Source: Fluviicola sp. (GTDB taxonomy: Bacteria; Bacteroidota; Bacteroidia; Flavobacteriales_D; Crocinitomicaceae). From it: 64,000 bases of DNA. Numbering within the stretch: the first letter of the stretch is position 1; each line of letters opens with the position of its first letter. The notes under the pieces are model-generated. The model made no database searches, was not told where the DNA came from, and saw only the letters and a program-made list of their open reading frames with translations. A program made the position numbers and the translations under genes. Shown here one piece after another: positions 32,458 to 42,787 of this stretch. The DNA lies in NCBI GenBank assembly GCA_021300395.1, contig JAJTEO010000010.1, positions 1-64,000 on the forward strand, read 5' to 3'.

Positions 32458-33569
32458 TCTGTAATTAATTCATTCCAAACTTTATCGGCAGCAATATCCC
32501 AAGAAAAGATTTTACTTCTTTGTAATCCATTTTTGGATAATTCTAATTGACGTTCAGTTGAGTTAGAAAGAAATTCCATTTTAGTAGAAATGTCTTTTAT
32601 ATCAAAAGGGTCACAATAAATGGCGGCGTCTCCAGCAACTTCTGGTATAGCACTTTTATTTCCTGCAATGATTGGAATACCACATTTCATCGCTTCTACC
32701 AATGGAATTCCGAAGCCTTCGAAATATGGAATAAACATAAAGATAGAAGCGGCACCCATTACTTTTGCTAATTCATTCAAAGCTAAATGTCCTGTAAAAT
32801 GAATTGATTTTTTATGTTCTTCAGATAAAAAAGAAGTGTCTAGAGAATTATTCCAAAGTGATTCACCAACGATTACTAATTCATAATCATTTGATGAGTT
32901 GTTTTTATAAATTGAATAAGCTTCTAACAATCGTTTTACATTTTTTCGAGGGTGTATGGCTCCAACGAACAGAAAATAAGGTTTTCCTTTTGAGTATTTT
33001 GTCTGAATAGTTAGTTTTTCAACTTGATCTATCGGTTGAAAAATAACTGAAGCTCCGTTCCAAATCGCCTTAATTTTTGAAGAATCTATTAGATAAGTTT
33101 TAGCAATATCTTCCTTTGAAAAATTTGAAACGGTAATTATTTTTTTCGCTTTTTTGGCAAAACGTTTAAAGAAGAAGCGTAAGTAAACACGGGCTGAAAA
33201 AGGCAAATCCTCTGGATAATGTTCAAAATTGATATCATGAATCACACCTATTTGTGGAATATTTGAACGCAATGATAAATATCCATCAGGTGAAAAAAAC
33301 AAATCTACTTTGTGCTTTTTTAATGCACGATAAACGGCTATTTCAAACCAAATCATAAACAAAATGGGATGTCTAGCTGGTGGATTTAATACAACTGGTA
33401 TTACATTTTTACCAAAAATGAATTTCTGATCATATTTGCGATCAAAGAAAAAGATGAATTCATGTTCAGGATGCTGTTCAACGATACGTTTTACAATTTC
33501 AAAAGTATACCAACCAAAACCCTCCATTTTCGTTGGTAACAGAAATCGTGTATTGACAGCAATTTTCAT
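32454..33569 (-). CDS. Glycosyltransferase (GT4-like)
   Basis: FLFVGAIHPRKNVKRLLEAY, PYFEGFGIPLVEAMKCGIPIIAGN. Confidence 0.93.
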   Translation of the reverse strand: MKIAVNTRFLLPTKMEGFGWYTFEIVKRIVEQHPEHEFIFFFDRKYDQKFIFGKNVIPVVLNPPARHPILFMIWFEIAVYRALKKHKVDLFFSPDGYLSLRSNIPQIGVIHDINFEHYPEDLPFSARVYLRFFFKRFAKKAKKIITVSNFSKEDIAKTYLIDSSKIKAIWNGASVIFQPIDQVEKLTIQTKYSKGKPYFLFVGAIHPRKNVKRLLEAYSIYKNNSSNDYELVIVGESLWNNSLDTSFLSEEHKKSIHFTGHLALNELAKVMGAASIFMFIPYFEGFGIPLVEAMKCGIPIIAGNKSAIPEVAGDAAIYCDPFDIKDISTKMEFLSNSTERQLELSKNGLQRSKIFSWDIAADKVWNELITD

Positions 33570-34217
33570 TTAATACGTTAAGATTGGATTAGAACGTTTT
33601 TCATTACCTATTGTTGTTGTTGGACCATGACCACAGAAAACGGTTGTATCTTCTGGTAATGAAAACATGACATTTTTAATCGTTTTTTTCAACGTTTCTA
33701 AATTTCCACCTGGTAAATCATATCGACCAAAACTTCCTCTAAATAAAACGTCACCATTGATAACAAATTTATTTTCAGCATTGTAATATACAACATGTCC
33801 AGGAGCATGACCGGGCGTGAATAAAACTTGAAATTCAATCTCACCAAATTTCAAAATCTCACCACCTTTTAATATTTTGTTTGGAGTTTCAGCTTCTTCA
33901 TAAGCAGGGAAACCATACATATGTGCATAGTTTGGTACCGCATTCAATGTTACTAAATCTTCTTGATGTATGTAATGATCTAATTTAAATTGTCGTTGAA
34001 CAAATGCATTTCCCAAAACGTGATCGATATGACCATGTGTATTTAAAAGCGCTTTCGGAACTAATTGATTGTCTTGAATAAAAGCTAATAATTCTTTTTG
34101 TTCACTTCGATCATAACAACCTGGATCAATAATTACACAATTTTTAGATTGATCAAATACGATGTATGTATTTTCTTGAATCGGGTTGAACGTAAAGACT
34201 TTTATTTGAATAGACAT
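33570..34217 (-). CDS. MBL-fold metallo-hydrolase (glyoxalase-II-like)
   Basis: NTHGHIDHVLG, FTPGHAPGHVVYY, FCGHGP; start at MSIQIKVF preferred. Confidence 0.92.
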   Translation of the reverse strand: MSIQIKVFTFNPIQENTYIVFDQSKNCVIIDPGCYDRSEQKELLAFIQDNQLVPKALLNTHGHIDHVLGNAFVQRQFKLDHYIHQEDLVTLNAVPNYAHMYGFPAYEEAETPNKILKGGEILKFGEIEFQVLFTPGHAPGHVVYYNAENKFVINGDVLFRGSFGRYDLPGGNLETLKKTIKNVMFSLPEDTTVFCGHGPTTTIGNEKRSNPILTY

Positions 34218-34326
34218 AATTCCTTCTTTTTTGTTGAACAAATTTAACTTAAAAAATGAAATTAGAAATTCGGTATTGTTTTTGTTTCTTTTGTTTCATT
34301 ATCTTTACCGAGCAAAAATTTTTATT

Positions 34327-34857
34327 ATGAAATACAGTTTATTATTATTTGTTGGTATAATCTTATTTAGTTGTGGTGTAAAAGTACCGTTGACAGATCA
34401 AATCAAAGAAGAATACAATTTGAACGAACAGAATATGAAGAAAGTTCAGTTCTATACTTCTTCTACAATTATCTTAACGAAAAGCAAAGTTTCTGGTTCT
34501 CAGGGAACATCTGATGATGGGGCATTGGTATCAAGTAAAAATAGTGAACAAGACAGAGTGATTATCTATCCAAACACAAAATGTATTTTTGATGGTTTTG
34601 GACCAAACAATGAATTGAATATTCGTTTTGAGGTTGGTGTTGGAAATTTTTTAAAATTTGCTGTTAGACCAAATCAAAACGGAGGTAAATATTATTTAAA
34701 AGCTGATTGGAAACAAGATCAAGGTGGTCAATTATCTTATGGAAATCAAACATATTTTGCTGACACAAATAGTGGAAGTGCTTATTTGATGGTTGTTTTG
34801 AAAAAATTAAATAAAACAAAACGTAAAGATAGACGAGTAAAAGGAATGAAAGTTTAA
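34327..34857 (+). CDS. Hypothetical lipoprotein
   Basis: Start at MKYSLLLFVGIILFSCG (lipobox); upstream part of tracked ORF looks spurious. Confidence 0.65.
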   Translation: MKYSLLLFVGIILFSCGVKVPLTDQIKEEYNLNEQNMKKVQFYTSSTIILTKSKVSGSQGTSDDGALVSSKNSEQDRVIIYPNTKCIFDGFGPNNELNIRFEVGVGNFLKFAVRPNQNGGKYYLKADWKQDQGGQLSYGNQTYFADTNSGSAYLMVVLKKLNKTKRKDRRVKGMKV

Positions 34858-34876
34858 TCTTTTCAAACTAATTTTT

Positions 34877-34909
34877 TAAAGAGAATATCGAAAGGTATTC
34901 TCTTTTTTT
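34877..34909 (+). terminator. Intrinsic terminator
   Basis: AAAGAGAATATCGAAAGGTATTCTCTTTTTTT. Confidence 0.8.
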
Positions 34910-34981
34910 GTACCTTGTTAGTTCATTTTAATTTAATATATAGTTTACATACTGATTATTTGTAATCACGAAATTTGCAAA

Positions 34982-37018
34982 ATGGAATTGTTTAATAGAG
35001 AGTTGAGCTGGTTATCGTTCAATGAAAGAGTACTACAAGAAGCAATGGACGAACGAGTTCCGTTGATTGAAAGAATTCGATTTTTAGGAATTTATTCGAA
35101 TAATTTAGATGAATTTTTCAGAGTTCGAGTAGCAAATCTTCGAAGAAGAGTTATGGTTGATAATAAATCTGTTGAAGGGTTTGAAGGTTCAGCTAAACTT
35201 TTGCTAGAAAAAATTAGAACTGTAGTTTTAAAGCAACAAAAAGATTTTGAGGCGACTTACCATTTTTTATTTGATGAACTAGCGAAGGAAAATATTCAGT
35301 TTATAGATGAAACTCAATTAAACGAAGAACAATTAAATCAATTGCATTTATTCTACAACAAAGAATTAAAACATGAAATTGTTCCGATTATAATCAATCC
35401 AAAACATCCATTTCCTCGATTAAAAGATTATGGCGTTTATTTGGCAATAAAAATGATTGTTCCAAGTAAAAAAACACCAAATTTTGCTTTAATTGAAATA
35501 CCGAATGAATATCCTCGTTTTTACCGTTTGAAAGATGATAAAAAGGAATATTTCATTTTGTTGGATGATATTATTCGTCTACATTTAAAAAGTATTTTTT
35601 CCATTTTTGATTGTGAATCTATTGAGGCTTATACATTCAAATTTACCCGTGATGCTGAATTAGATTTAGATGATGATTTATCGACTTCATTTATTGAAAA
35701 AATAGAGAAAAGTGTAAAAGAACGTAAAAAAGCAGATCCAATTCGTTTTGTTTACGATAATACAATGCCGAGGACATTATTGAATTTCTTAATCAAATCA
35801 TTAAGATTGAAAGAAGGAATGAATATGATTCCAGGTGGACGTTACCATAATTTTAAAGATTTTATTTCTTTTCCTGATTTTGGTCGAAAAGATTTATTGT
35901 TTCCTCCAAGACCACCTCAAATACATCCGGATTTAGAACATAAAAAGAGTCTATTACAAGCAATTGTAGAAAAAGATATTCTACTTCATTTCCCATATCA
36001 ACAGTTTGATTATGTAGTTGATACTTTACGAGAAGCTGCTATTGATCCAAAAGTAAAATCAATCAAGATTAATGTTTATCGATTAGCGAAGAATTCTCAA
36101 GTTATGAATGCTTTGATGAATGCGATTAGTAATGGGAAAGAAGTAACAGTAATTATGGAGCTTCAAGCACGATTTGATGAAACGAACAATGTATATTGGT
36201 CGAATCGTTTGAAGGAAAATGGTGCAAAAGTTATTTATGGTGTTCAAAATCTGAAAGTTCACTCTAAATTAATTTTGATTCATAAGGCAATTTCAAATTC
36301 CAAAGATGAATTCATTTCTTATATTGGTACAGGAAATTTCAATGAGAAATCTGCTCGTATTTATAGTGATTTAGGTCTTTTTACAAGTAATCCAATTATT
36401 TCAAATGAGGTTAAAAAAGTATTTAAATTACTAGAAAATCATTTTGAAAAAACAGATTTTAAACACTTAATGGTTTCTCCGTTTAATACACGTTCAAAAT
36501 TGATGAATTTGATTAATGCTGAAATTAGAAATGCTAAAAAATCAAATAATGGATTGATTCGTTTGAAGATTAATAATTTAGTAGATGTTCGCATTATTGA
36601 AAAATTATATGAAGCGAGTAGAGCAGGGGTTAAAATTCAATTAATTGTCAGAGGTGTTTGTTGTTTAGTTGCTGGTTTACCAAAGAAAAGTGATAATATT
36701 GAAGTCATTAGTATTGTTGACCGTTATTTGGAGCATGCACGATTTATGATTTTTGGAAATAATGGAAACCCTGTTTATTACCTTACTAGCGCTGATTGGA
36801 TGGAACGTAATTTAGATAAACGTGTTGAAGTTGGTTGTCCGATTTTAGATCCAAGTTTACAAAAAGAATTGGATTTAATATTCGATTATCAATGGAAAGG
36901 AAATTTCAAATCGCGCATTATTGATAAAAAACAGAAAAACGATTATAAAAAGCCGATAAATTCAGAACCATTTCATGCACAAGAAGAGTTGTATAGTCAT
37001 TATGATTTAACGAATTAA
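34982..37018 (+). CDS. ppk1: Polyphosphate kinase 1
   Basis: NRELSWLSFNERVLQEA, VTVIMELQARFDETNN, SYIGTGNFNEKSARIYSDLGLFT. Confidence 0.96.
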   Translation: MELFNRELSWLSFNERVLQEAMDERVPLIERIRFLGIYSNNLDEFFRVRVANLRRRVMVDNKSVEGFEGSAKLLLEKIRTVVLKQQKDFEATYHFLFDELAKENIQFIDETQLNEEQLNQLHLFYNKELKHEIVPIIINPKHPFPRLKDYGVYLAIKMIVPSKKTPNFALIEIPNEYPRFYRLKDDKKEYFILLDDIIRLHLKSIFSIFDCESIEAYTFKFTRDAELDLDDDLSTSFIEKIEKSVKERKKADPIRFVYDNTMPRTLLNFLIKSLRLKEGMNMIPGGRYHNFKDFISFPDFGRKDLLFPPRPPQIHPDLEHKKSLLQAIVEKDILLHFPYQQFDYVVDTLREAAIDPKVKSIKINVYRLAKNSQVMNALMNAISNGKEVTVIMELQARFDETNNVYWSNRLKENGAKVIYGVQNLKVHSKLILIHKAISNSKDEFISYIGTGNFNEKSARIYSDLGLFTSNPIISNEVKKVFKLLENHFEKTDFKHLMVSPFNTRSKLMNLINAEIRNAKKSNNGLIRLKINNLVDVRIIEKLYEASRAGVKIQLIVRGVCCLVAGLPKKSDNIEVISIVDRYLEHARFMIFGNNGNPVYYLTSADWMERNLDKRVEVGCPILDPSLQKELDLIFDYQWKGNFKSRIIDKKQKNDYKKPINSEPFHAQEELYSHYDLTN

Positions 37019-37091
37019 TTTGAATTCATTTCTACTATTTGATTAACTTTGAGGCGCTAAGAGAAAATCTTGCTTTATCAATAATTAGAAA

Positions 37092-37841
37092 ATGAATTTT
37101 TTAAAATCAAAAATATTAATTATCAGTTGTTTGAGTTGTTTTTCAGTTTTTGGAAAGTCACTTAACGATTCAACTTTAATTTCACGTTTTCGTCCCGGAT
37201 TTATGTGGTTTTATACTGGAATTCGTCCAGCTGAAACTGAAAAAGTTCGTAAATATGATCGTTTAATTTTTGATGTGACTTATTCTTCATTTTCAGGAGG
37301 TAAAGAGTCGTTTAAAAACAAAGGGTTGTCTTTAGGTTTGAATACAAGTTTATTATTCGATATTCCGATTACAAAAGGAAATACAATTTCAATAGGAACT
37401 GGAATTTCTCATTCTTTTTTTCAAGTTGGTCACAATAATTTATTTTTAACGAACTCAAAAGAAGGAACAACTACTTACCAATTAAAAGATTCCTTAGATG
37501 CTTTTAAAAGAAGTTCATTAGCAGGAAATGTTTTTTCTATTCCATTAGAATTAAGATTCAGATCAAAAAACTGGAAGCATGTGAAATTTCATTTAGGTGG
37601 TAAAGTTGGTTATCAAGCGAATTTATATTCTAAATACATTATTCAATCGGTTGATATAGATAAACGCATTAAATCTTTTTATTTCCCTGATGTGAATGGT
37701 TTAGTATATTCTGTTCATGCGCGTATTGGTATTCGAAATTGGGCACTTTTTGGAAGTTATTCTATCAATAAAATGTTTTCTAATACTAAAAGCACTCCGA
37801 TTAACACCCTTCAAGTTGGACTTAGTATTTCTCTTTTTTAA
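37092..37841 (+). CDS. Outer-membrane beta-barrel protein
   Basis: Signal peptide and C-terminal aromatic residue (SISLF). Confidence 0.65.
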   Translation: MNFLKSKILIISCLSCFSVFGKSLNDSTLISRFRPGFMWFYTGIRPAETEKVRKYDRLIFDVTYSSFSGGKESFKNKGLSLGLNTSLLFDIPITKGNTISIGTGISHSFFQVGHNNLFLTNSKEGTTTYQLKDSLDAFKRSSLAGNVFSIPLELRFRSKNWKHVKFHLGGKVGYQANLYSKYIIQSVDIDKRIKSFYFPDVNGLVYSVHARIGIRNWALFGSYSINKMFSNTKSTPINTLQVGLSISLF

Positions 37842-37850
37842 TTTTTCAAG

Positions 37851-38337
37851 ATGTTTATAGATACTCATACTCATCTCTATTCAACTGAATTTAATGATGA
37901 TAGAATTGAAATGATTCAACGTTCATTAGCAAATGGCGTAGAAAAATTATTATTACCAAACATTGATATTGAAAGCATCGAAGGAATGCATCAATTGGTT
38001 AAAGATTATCCTGCTAATTGCTATGCTATGATGGGGTTACATCCAGGTTATGTTAAAGAGGATTGGGATCAACAATTAGCAATAATTAAAGATTATTTAT
38101 TCAACGTATAAAAAAGCTGAATTAGATAAAGTTCTTGAAAACATAGATTTAAGAAATATTGTTTTAGAAACAGATTCACCTTATTTACCACCTGTTCCTT
38201 ATAGAGGAAAACGAAATGAAAGTAGTTATTTGGTTCACATTGCTGAAAAATTAGCAGATGTTTATCAGATTTCATTAAAAGAAGTTGAAGAAGTTACAAC
38301 AAATAATACATTTGAGTTATTTCCTTCCATAAAGTAA
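37851..38337 (+). pseudogene. TatD-family hydrolase with large internal deletion and frameshift
   Basis: N-terminus MFIDTHTHLYSTEFNDDR..MMGLHPGYV; C-terminus TYKKAELDKVLENIDLRNIVLETDSPYLPPVPYRGKRNESSYL..STOP at 38335 in another frame; middle of the TIM barrel missing. Confidence 0.85.
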
Positions 38338-38340
38338 GAA

Positions 38341-39378
38341 TTGATTATGAGTACAAAAAATAAAGTTTTAATTATCTATACGGGTGGTACGATTGGAATG
38401 ATTAATGATCCTAAATCTGGGCGTTTAATTAGTTTTGATTTTAAGCATATGTATCATCATATTCCTGAATTAGAACGATTAAATATTGATTTAACAACTA
38501 TTAGTTTTGAGTACCCGGTTGATTCTTCAGAAATGCATCCAAGTCGTTGGGCAGATATTGCTCAAATAGTTTATGATAATTATGGACTTTATGATGGATT
38601 TGTAATTCTTCATGGTTCGGATACCATGGCATATACTGCATCTGGTTTAAGTTTCATGTTACAAGGTTTAAAAAAACCTGTTATTTTAACTGGTTCTCAA
38701 TTGCCAATAGGCACCATACGTACAGATGGAAAAGAGAATTTAATTACGGCAATTGAAATTGCAGCCTCTAAAGATGAATCTGGAGAAAGTATTGTTCAAG
38801 AGGTTGCTGTTTACTTTGAATATTCATTATATCGAGGCAATAGAAGTTCAAAAGTATCAGCGAATCAATTTGAAGCTTTCAGTTCGCCTAATTATGCAGA
38901 ATTAGCAATTGCAGGAGTAAACATTCAATTCAACAAAGAGCGATTATTGCGATCTGACTTATCAGAATTAAAATTATTTACTCATTTCGACAATCATGTT
39001 GCTTTATTGAAAATATTTCCAGGATTCTCGGCAAACGTTTACAAAAGCATTTTTGATTTTCAGCAAGTAAAAGGGATTATTATCGAAACGTTTGGAGCAG
39101 GTAATGCACCAAGTGATGTTTCTTTTAGAGAATTGATAACGAATTACATCAACGAAGGAGGAATTGTTTTAAATATTACTCAATGTAGTTCAGGAAGTGT
39201 TGAGCAAGGGAAATATGAAACAAGTTCTTTCTTTAGTAAAATTGGAGTTATCTCCGGAAGTGATATGACAACTGAGGCTGCATTAGCGAAAATGATGTAT
39301 TTACTTGGAAGCGAATCTTCATTAGAAGTCATCAAAGATAAATTGTCAATTTCTCTAATTGGAGAATTGTCTGTATAA
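38341..39378 (+). CDS. Asparaginase, type I
   Basis: IIYTGGTIGMI, LHGSDTMAYTAS. Confidence 0.94.
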   Translation: MIMSTKNKVLIIYTGGTIGMINDPKSGRLISFDFKHMYHHIPELERLNIDLTTISFEYPVDSSEMHPSRWADIAQIVYDNYGLYDGFVILHGSDTMAYTASGLSFMLQGLKKPVILTGSQLPIGTIRTDGKENLITAIEIAASKDESGESIVQEVAVYFEYSLYRGNRSSKVSANQFEAFSSPNYAELAIAGVNIQFNKERLLRSDLSELKLFTHFDNHVALLKIFPGFSANVYKSIFDFQQVKGIIIETFGAGNAPSDVSFRELITNYINEGGIVLNITQCSSGSVEQGKYETSSFFSKIGVISGSDMTTEAALAKMMYLLGSESSLEVIKDKLSISLIGELSV

Positions 39379-39418
39379 CATTGATTTTAAAAAAGACCTT
39401 TTAATTAAAAGACTTTCT

Positions 39419-39426
39419 TAACTTTG
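39419..39426 (+). promoter_or_regulatory. -7 promoter element TAACTTTG for tRNA-Ser
   Basis: Matches TAnnTTTG, 14 nt before tRNA. Confidence 0.6.
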
Positions 39427-39440
39427 CAACCCAATTAAGA

Positions 39441-39528
39441 GGAGAGGTGTCCGAGTGGTTGAAGGAGCACGCCTGGAAAGTGTGTATACCTCAAAAGGGT
39501 ATCGCGGGTTCGAATCCCGCCCTCTCCG
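39441..39528 (+). tRNA. tRNA-Ser (GGA)
   Basis: GGAGAGG/CCTCTCC acceptor, long variable arm, anticodon loop CTGGAAA. Confidence 0.96.
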
Positions 39529-39627
39529 CAAAAGCAGAATGAGTAACAGAATGGAAATGATGTTATCTTATTCTGCTTTTTTTATTTTCATTATGCTTTT
39601 CTAAAATTTAAAATATTGCACAAAAAA

Positions 39628-39648
39628 AGAGGGAGTAAAACTCCCTCT
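39628..39648 (-). terminator. Intrinsic terminator for the T9SS protein gene
   Basis: AGAGGGAGTAAAACTCCCTCT preceded by A7 on + strand. Confidence 0.75.
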
Positions 39649-39671
39649 AATCAATATGTTATTTTGTAATC

Positions 39672-41408
39672 TTATTGTTTAACGATAGTTGTTTGAGCAA
39701 CTTTTGAGTTAACGATAACATTAACAATGTACATTCCTGCTTCTAAGTTTTCAGTATTAACAACTGTTTTATTATTAGCGAATGTAACATTAGCATTCAT
39801 TACTTCTTTTCCTGTAACATCAGTAATTTTCACTAAACCATTTCCATTTTCAGGAATTGTAATAGTTAAATTTCCTTTTGTTGGATTTGGGTATGCATTC
39901 ATATCAATCATATTATTTTCAGCAATTCCAACAGTATTAGCATTTACTTTAAGAGCAATTGCAGGTACATTATCACCACCAAAACCAGCTAAATTTACTG
40001 AACCATCAGAAATTACTGGAACTAATGGTTGTAATAATGAATCAATATTTGTTTCATAATTTAAATTAGTATTATATCCAATAAAAACTTTAGATGATTT
40101 AGCTTGTGCACAGAACATATATCTTTTATCATTCTCTAATTCAACTATTTGATCGAAAGGTTGGTAAATCATAGTTCTTTGTAAGTTTGCTTGATTTCCT
40201 GTTAGAGAATATGCATAAAAACCTTGTGTTAAAGGGAAAAAACTAGTAGCTCCTGTCGTTGGTGCTGTAGTGAAATCATCAAAAACATCAGTAATTTCAT
40301 ACACAGAAACAACAATTTCTTGTCCTGCTAAAGAATCTGCTAAATTTGTAGATGCAGAAAAATATAAACCTTCAGCTTGAATTCTATTTGCATTTGGATT
40401 TTGGAAAGCGATACAAGCATCATATTCACTACTAAAAGAAGCTGGTTGAGTTCCACCAGTTGCGATTGGTAAATTTGTAGCACTATTTAAAGGTGCGTAA
40501 GAAAATAATGTATCATTAATAATGAAATCAGTTCTATAAGTATTATCTGATGTGTCTTGATCAGCTAATGAATTATTTATTGTATATGATAATGTATATT
40601 TCCCAGGTGAATAAGTACTTTGAGAAAATTGAGGGAAATCAATGAAGATACTATCAGATGATAATAAGTCAAATGAGTTTGATGTTTCAGTATAAATGCT
40701 TGATCCGTTGTATTTTATTGATGCAGTTACTGTTGCGTTAGTCGCATCATCCGTACCGTAATTTCTTACTTTTAAACCTAAATCAATATTGAATTCTGTA
40801 GCATTTTGGCTTAATAAAGTTGGACTAGCGAATTGTTTTGCAACCATTACATCTGTATTTTTTGTTGCTAAATCGTTCGCAAAGAAATTGATTTTATTTC
40901 CAAGGAAAACTACAACTGAATCAGTTAACATTTGATTAACAATAAGAGCACCATCAGTATTCGATATGATAGATACTGGGATTGTAACAGTATTAGTAGA
41001 AGTACCACCACTCAAAAGAAGAGTACCTGCTACATTATTAATGAAAACAACTGCTCTTGCTCCAGCGTTTTGTGCATTCAATGCTTTAACGGCAAAAGGA
41101 CAAGATCCTCTATAGATCACAGCAATTTTATCAGTTAAGTCATTTAATAATGCATTACAACCTTCAGCAGATTTCGGGTTTCCTTGTGCATTAGTTCCTG
41201 AAGTACCATCATCAACAATCATCAATGTGTCTTCTACCCTATCAGTAGGATTATTTAAATTAGCTAAACCCCAATTTGATCCATCTCCATTACTTGTAAA
41301 TGAATAATTTCCAGCAATACTAGATGGTGATTGAACTTTAAAAATGACTTGAGACATTGCAGTGTAAGAACCAACAATGGTTAAAAGTGAAAGTAAAATT
41401 TTTTTCAT
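39672..41408 (-). CDS. Secreted protein with PA-like domain and type A T9SS sorting domain
   Basis: Signal peptide MKKILLSLLTIVGSYTAMSQ; IAVIYRGSCPFAVKALNAQNAGARAVVFIN (PA domain); C-terminus MNAYPNPTKGNLTI..GMYIVNV. Confidence 0.88.
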   Translation of the reverse strand: MKKILLSLLTIVGSYTAMSQVIFKVQSPSSIAGNYSFTSNGDGSNWGLANLNNPTDRVEDTLMIVDDGTSGTNAQGNPKSAEGCNALLNDLTDKIAVIYRGSCPFAVKALNAQNAGARAVVFINNVAGTLLLSGGTSTNTVTIPVSIISNTDGALIVNQMLTDSVVVFLGNKINFFANDLATKNTDVMVAKQFASPTLLSQNATEFNIDLGLKVRNYGTDDATNATVTASIKYNGSSIYTETSNSFDLLSSDSIFIDFPQFSQSTYSPGKYTLSYTINNSLADQDTSDNTYRTDFIINDTLFSYAPLNSATNLPIATGGTQPASFSSEYDACIAFQNPNANRIQAEGLYFSASTNLADSLAGQEIVVSVYEITDVFDDFTTAPTTGATSFFPLTQGFYAYSLTGNQANLQRTMIYQPFDQIVELENDKRYMFCAQAKSSKVFIGYNTNLNYETNIDSLLQPLVPVISDGSVNLAGFGGDNVPAIALKVNANTVGIAENNMIDMNAYPNPTKGNLTITIPENGNGLVKITDVTGKEVMNANVTFANNKTVVNTENLEAGMYIVNVIVNSKVAQTTIVKQ

Positions 41409-41499
41409 GTTTGTAATATATTTAGTGCAAAACAAAATTAAAGAAAAAATAATACAAATTATACTTTTTTAACACTTAGTTAATTTAATTTTCACAAAA

Positions 41500-41529
41500 A
41501 AAGGTGGTTAAATATTTTTAACCACCTTT
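41500..41529 (-). terminator. Terminator after sdhB (minus strand)
   Basis: AAAGGTGGTTAAATATTTTTAACCACCTTT preceded by A run. Confidence 0.75.
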
Positions 41530-41548
41530 CATAATTTAATAGATTTTA

Positions 41549-42313
41549 TTACTCTGCAGACAACATTCCTTTTAAATATTCTCTGTTCATACGAGCGATA
41601 TTTTCTAAAGAAATCTCTTTTGGACATTCAACAGCACAAGCACCTGTATTTGTACAGTTACCGAAACCTTCTTCATCCATTGTTCTAACCATGTTTAATA
41701 CTCTGTCTCTTGCTTCCACTTTACCTTGTGGTAATAAAGCATATTGAGAAACTTTTGCAGCAACGAAAAGCATAGCAGAAGCATTTACACAAGAAGCCAC
41801 ACAAGCACCACATCCAATACATGCAGCTGCTTCAAAAGCTTTATCTGCATCATGTTTAGGAATAGGAATTGCATTTGCATCCATTGTTCTTCCTGAAGTG
41901 TTTACAGAAACGAATCCACCAGCTTGTTGAATACGATCAAATGAACTTCTGTCAACAACTAAATCTTTGATTACAGGAAATGCTTTTGCTCTAAATGGTT
42001 CAACAAAAATCGTTTCACCATCTTTGAATTTACGCATGTGTAATTGACATGTTGTAACAGCTCTATCTGGTCCATGAGCTTCTCCATTAATAAATAAAGA
42101 ACACATTCCACAAATTCCTTCACGACAATCGTGATCGAAAGCGATTGGTTCTTGACGTTCGTTAATTAACTGCTCATTCAATTGATCCAACATTTCCAAG
42201 AAAGAACTGTCAGTAGAAACATTATCTAATTTATAAGTTTCCATGCTTCCTTTAGAATTAGCATTCTTTTGACGCCAAATCTTAAGGTTTATGTTTATTG
42301 TTTTACTAGCCAT
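41549..42313 (-). CDS. sdhB: Succinate dehydrogenase/fumarate reductase iron-sulfur subunit
   Basis: [26 protein letters not shown], start MASKTINI. Confidence 0.95.
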   Translation of the reverse strand: MASKTININLKIWRQKNANSKGSMETYKLDNVSTDSSFLEMLDQLNEQLINERQEPIAFDHDCREGICGMCSLFINGEAHGPDRAVTTCQLHMRKFKDGETIFVEPFRAKAFPVIKDLVVDRSSFDRIQQAGGFVSVNTSGRTMDANAIPIPKHDADKAFEAAACIGCGACVASCVNASAMLFVAAKVSQYALLPQGKVEARDRVLNMVRTMDEEGFGNCTNTGACAVECPKEISLENIARMNREYLKGMLSAE

Positions 42314-42327
42314 TTTTTTTAAGTTTT

Positions 42328-42353
42328 TAGTCATTAGGCAATAGGCATTAGTT
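42328..42353. repeat. Left inverted repeat of S23-gene insertion
   Basis: TAGTCATTAGGCAATAGGCATTAGTT, 24/26 match to reverse complement of 42758..42783. Confidence 0.85.
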
Positions 42354-42372
42354 AAGCCCATTACCTAAAGAA

Positions 42373-42756
42373 TTAAACAATCATTTTGTTATTAATATCA
42401 AGTTTTTTAATAAATGAATTGATCATCTTACTTTCTTCTTCAATTAAAAGAAAGATTGAATCATTTAATTCTTTATTTAAAACATAATTAAGCTTTTTAG
42501 CAATTATTAATTGAGTTTCTAATTCGAAAAGTGATCCTCGAGCAATTCTTAAAAATTGTATGTAACTCTTTGTTGAATTACGTCCATAACCTTCAGAAAT
42601 GTTGCTAGGAACAGAAATTGCACATCTTCTCATTTGTGACGTCAATGTAAATTGTTCTTCAGAAGGAAAATTTTTGGTTAACTGATATGTTTTTTCAGTT
42701 ATTTCGATTCCCTTTTGCCAAATCAACAAATCTTTATATGACTTAATTTCACTCAT
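42373..42756 (-). CDS. Four-helix-bundle protein (23S rRNA intervening-sequence / S23 family)
   Basis: SYKDLLIWQKGIEI..RCAISVPSNISEGYGRNSTKSYIQFLRIARGSLFELETQL. Confidence 0.93.
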   Translation of the reverse strand: MSEIKSYKDLLIWQKGIEITEKTYQLTKNFPSEEQFTLTSQMRRCAISVPSNISEGYGRNSTKSYIQFLRIARGSLFELETQLIIAKKLNYVLNKELNDSIFLLIEEESKMINSFIKKLDINNKMIV

Positions 42757-42757
42757 C

Positions 42758-42783
42758 AACTATTGCCTATTGCCTAATTACTA
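42758..42783. repeat. Right inverted repeat of S23-gene insertion
   Basis: AACTATTGCCTATTGCCTAATTACTA. Confidence 0.85.
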
Positions 42784-42787
42784 ATGC

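Noticed and set aside
42314-42361. Extended sdhB start ([16 protein letters not shown])
   Set aside because: Derived from the inverted-repeat spacer; MASKTINI at 42313 matches normal SdhB length
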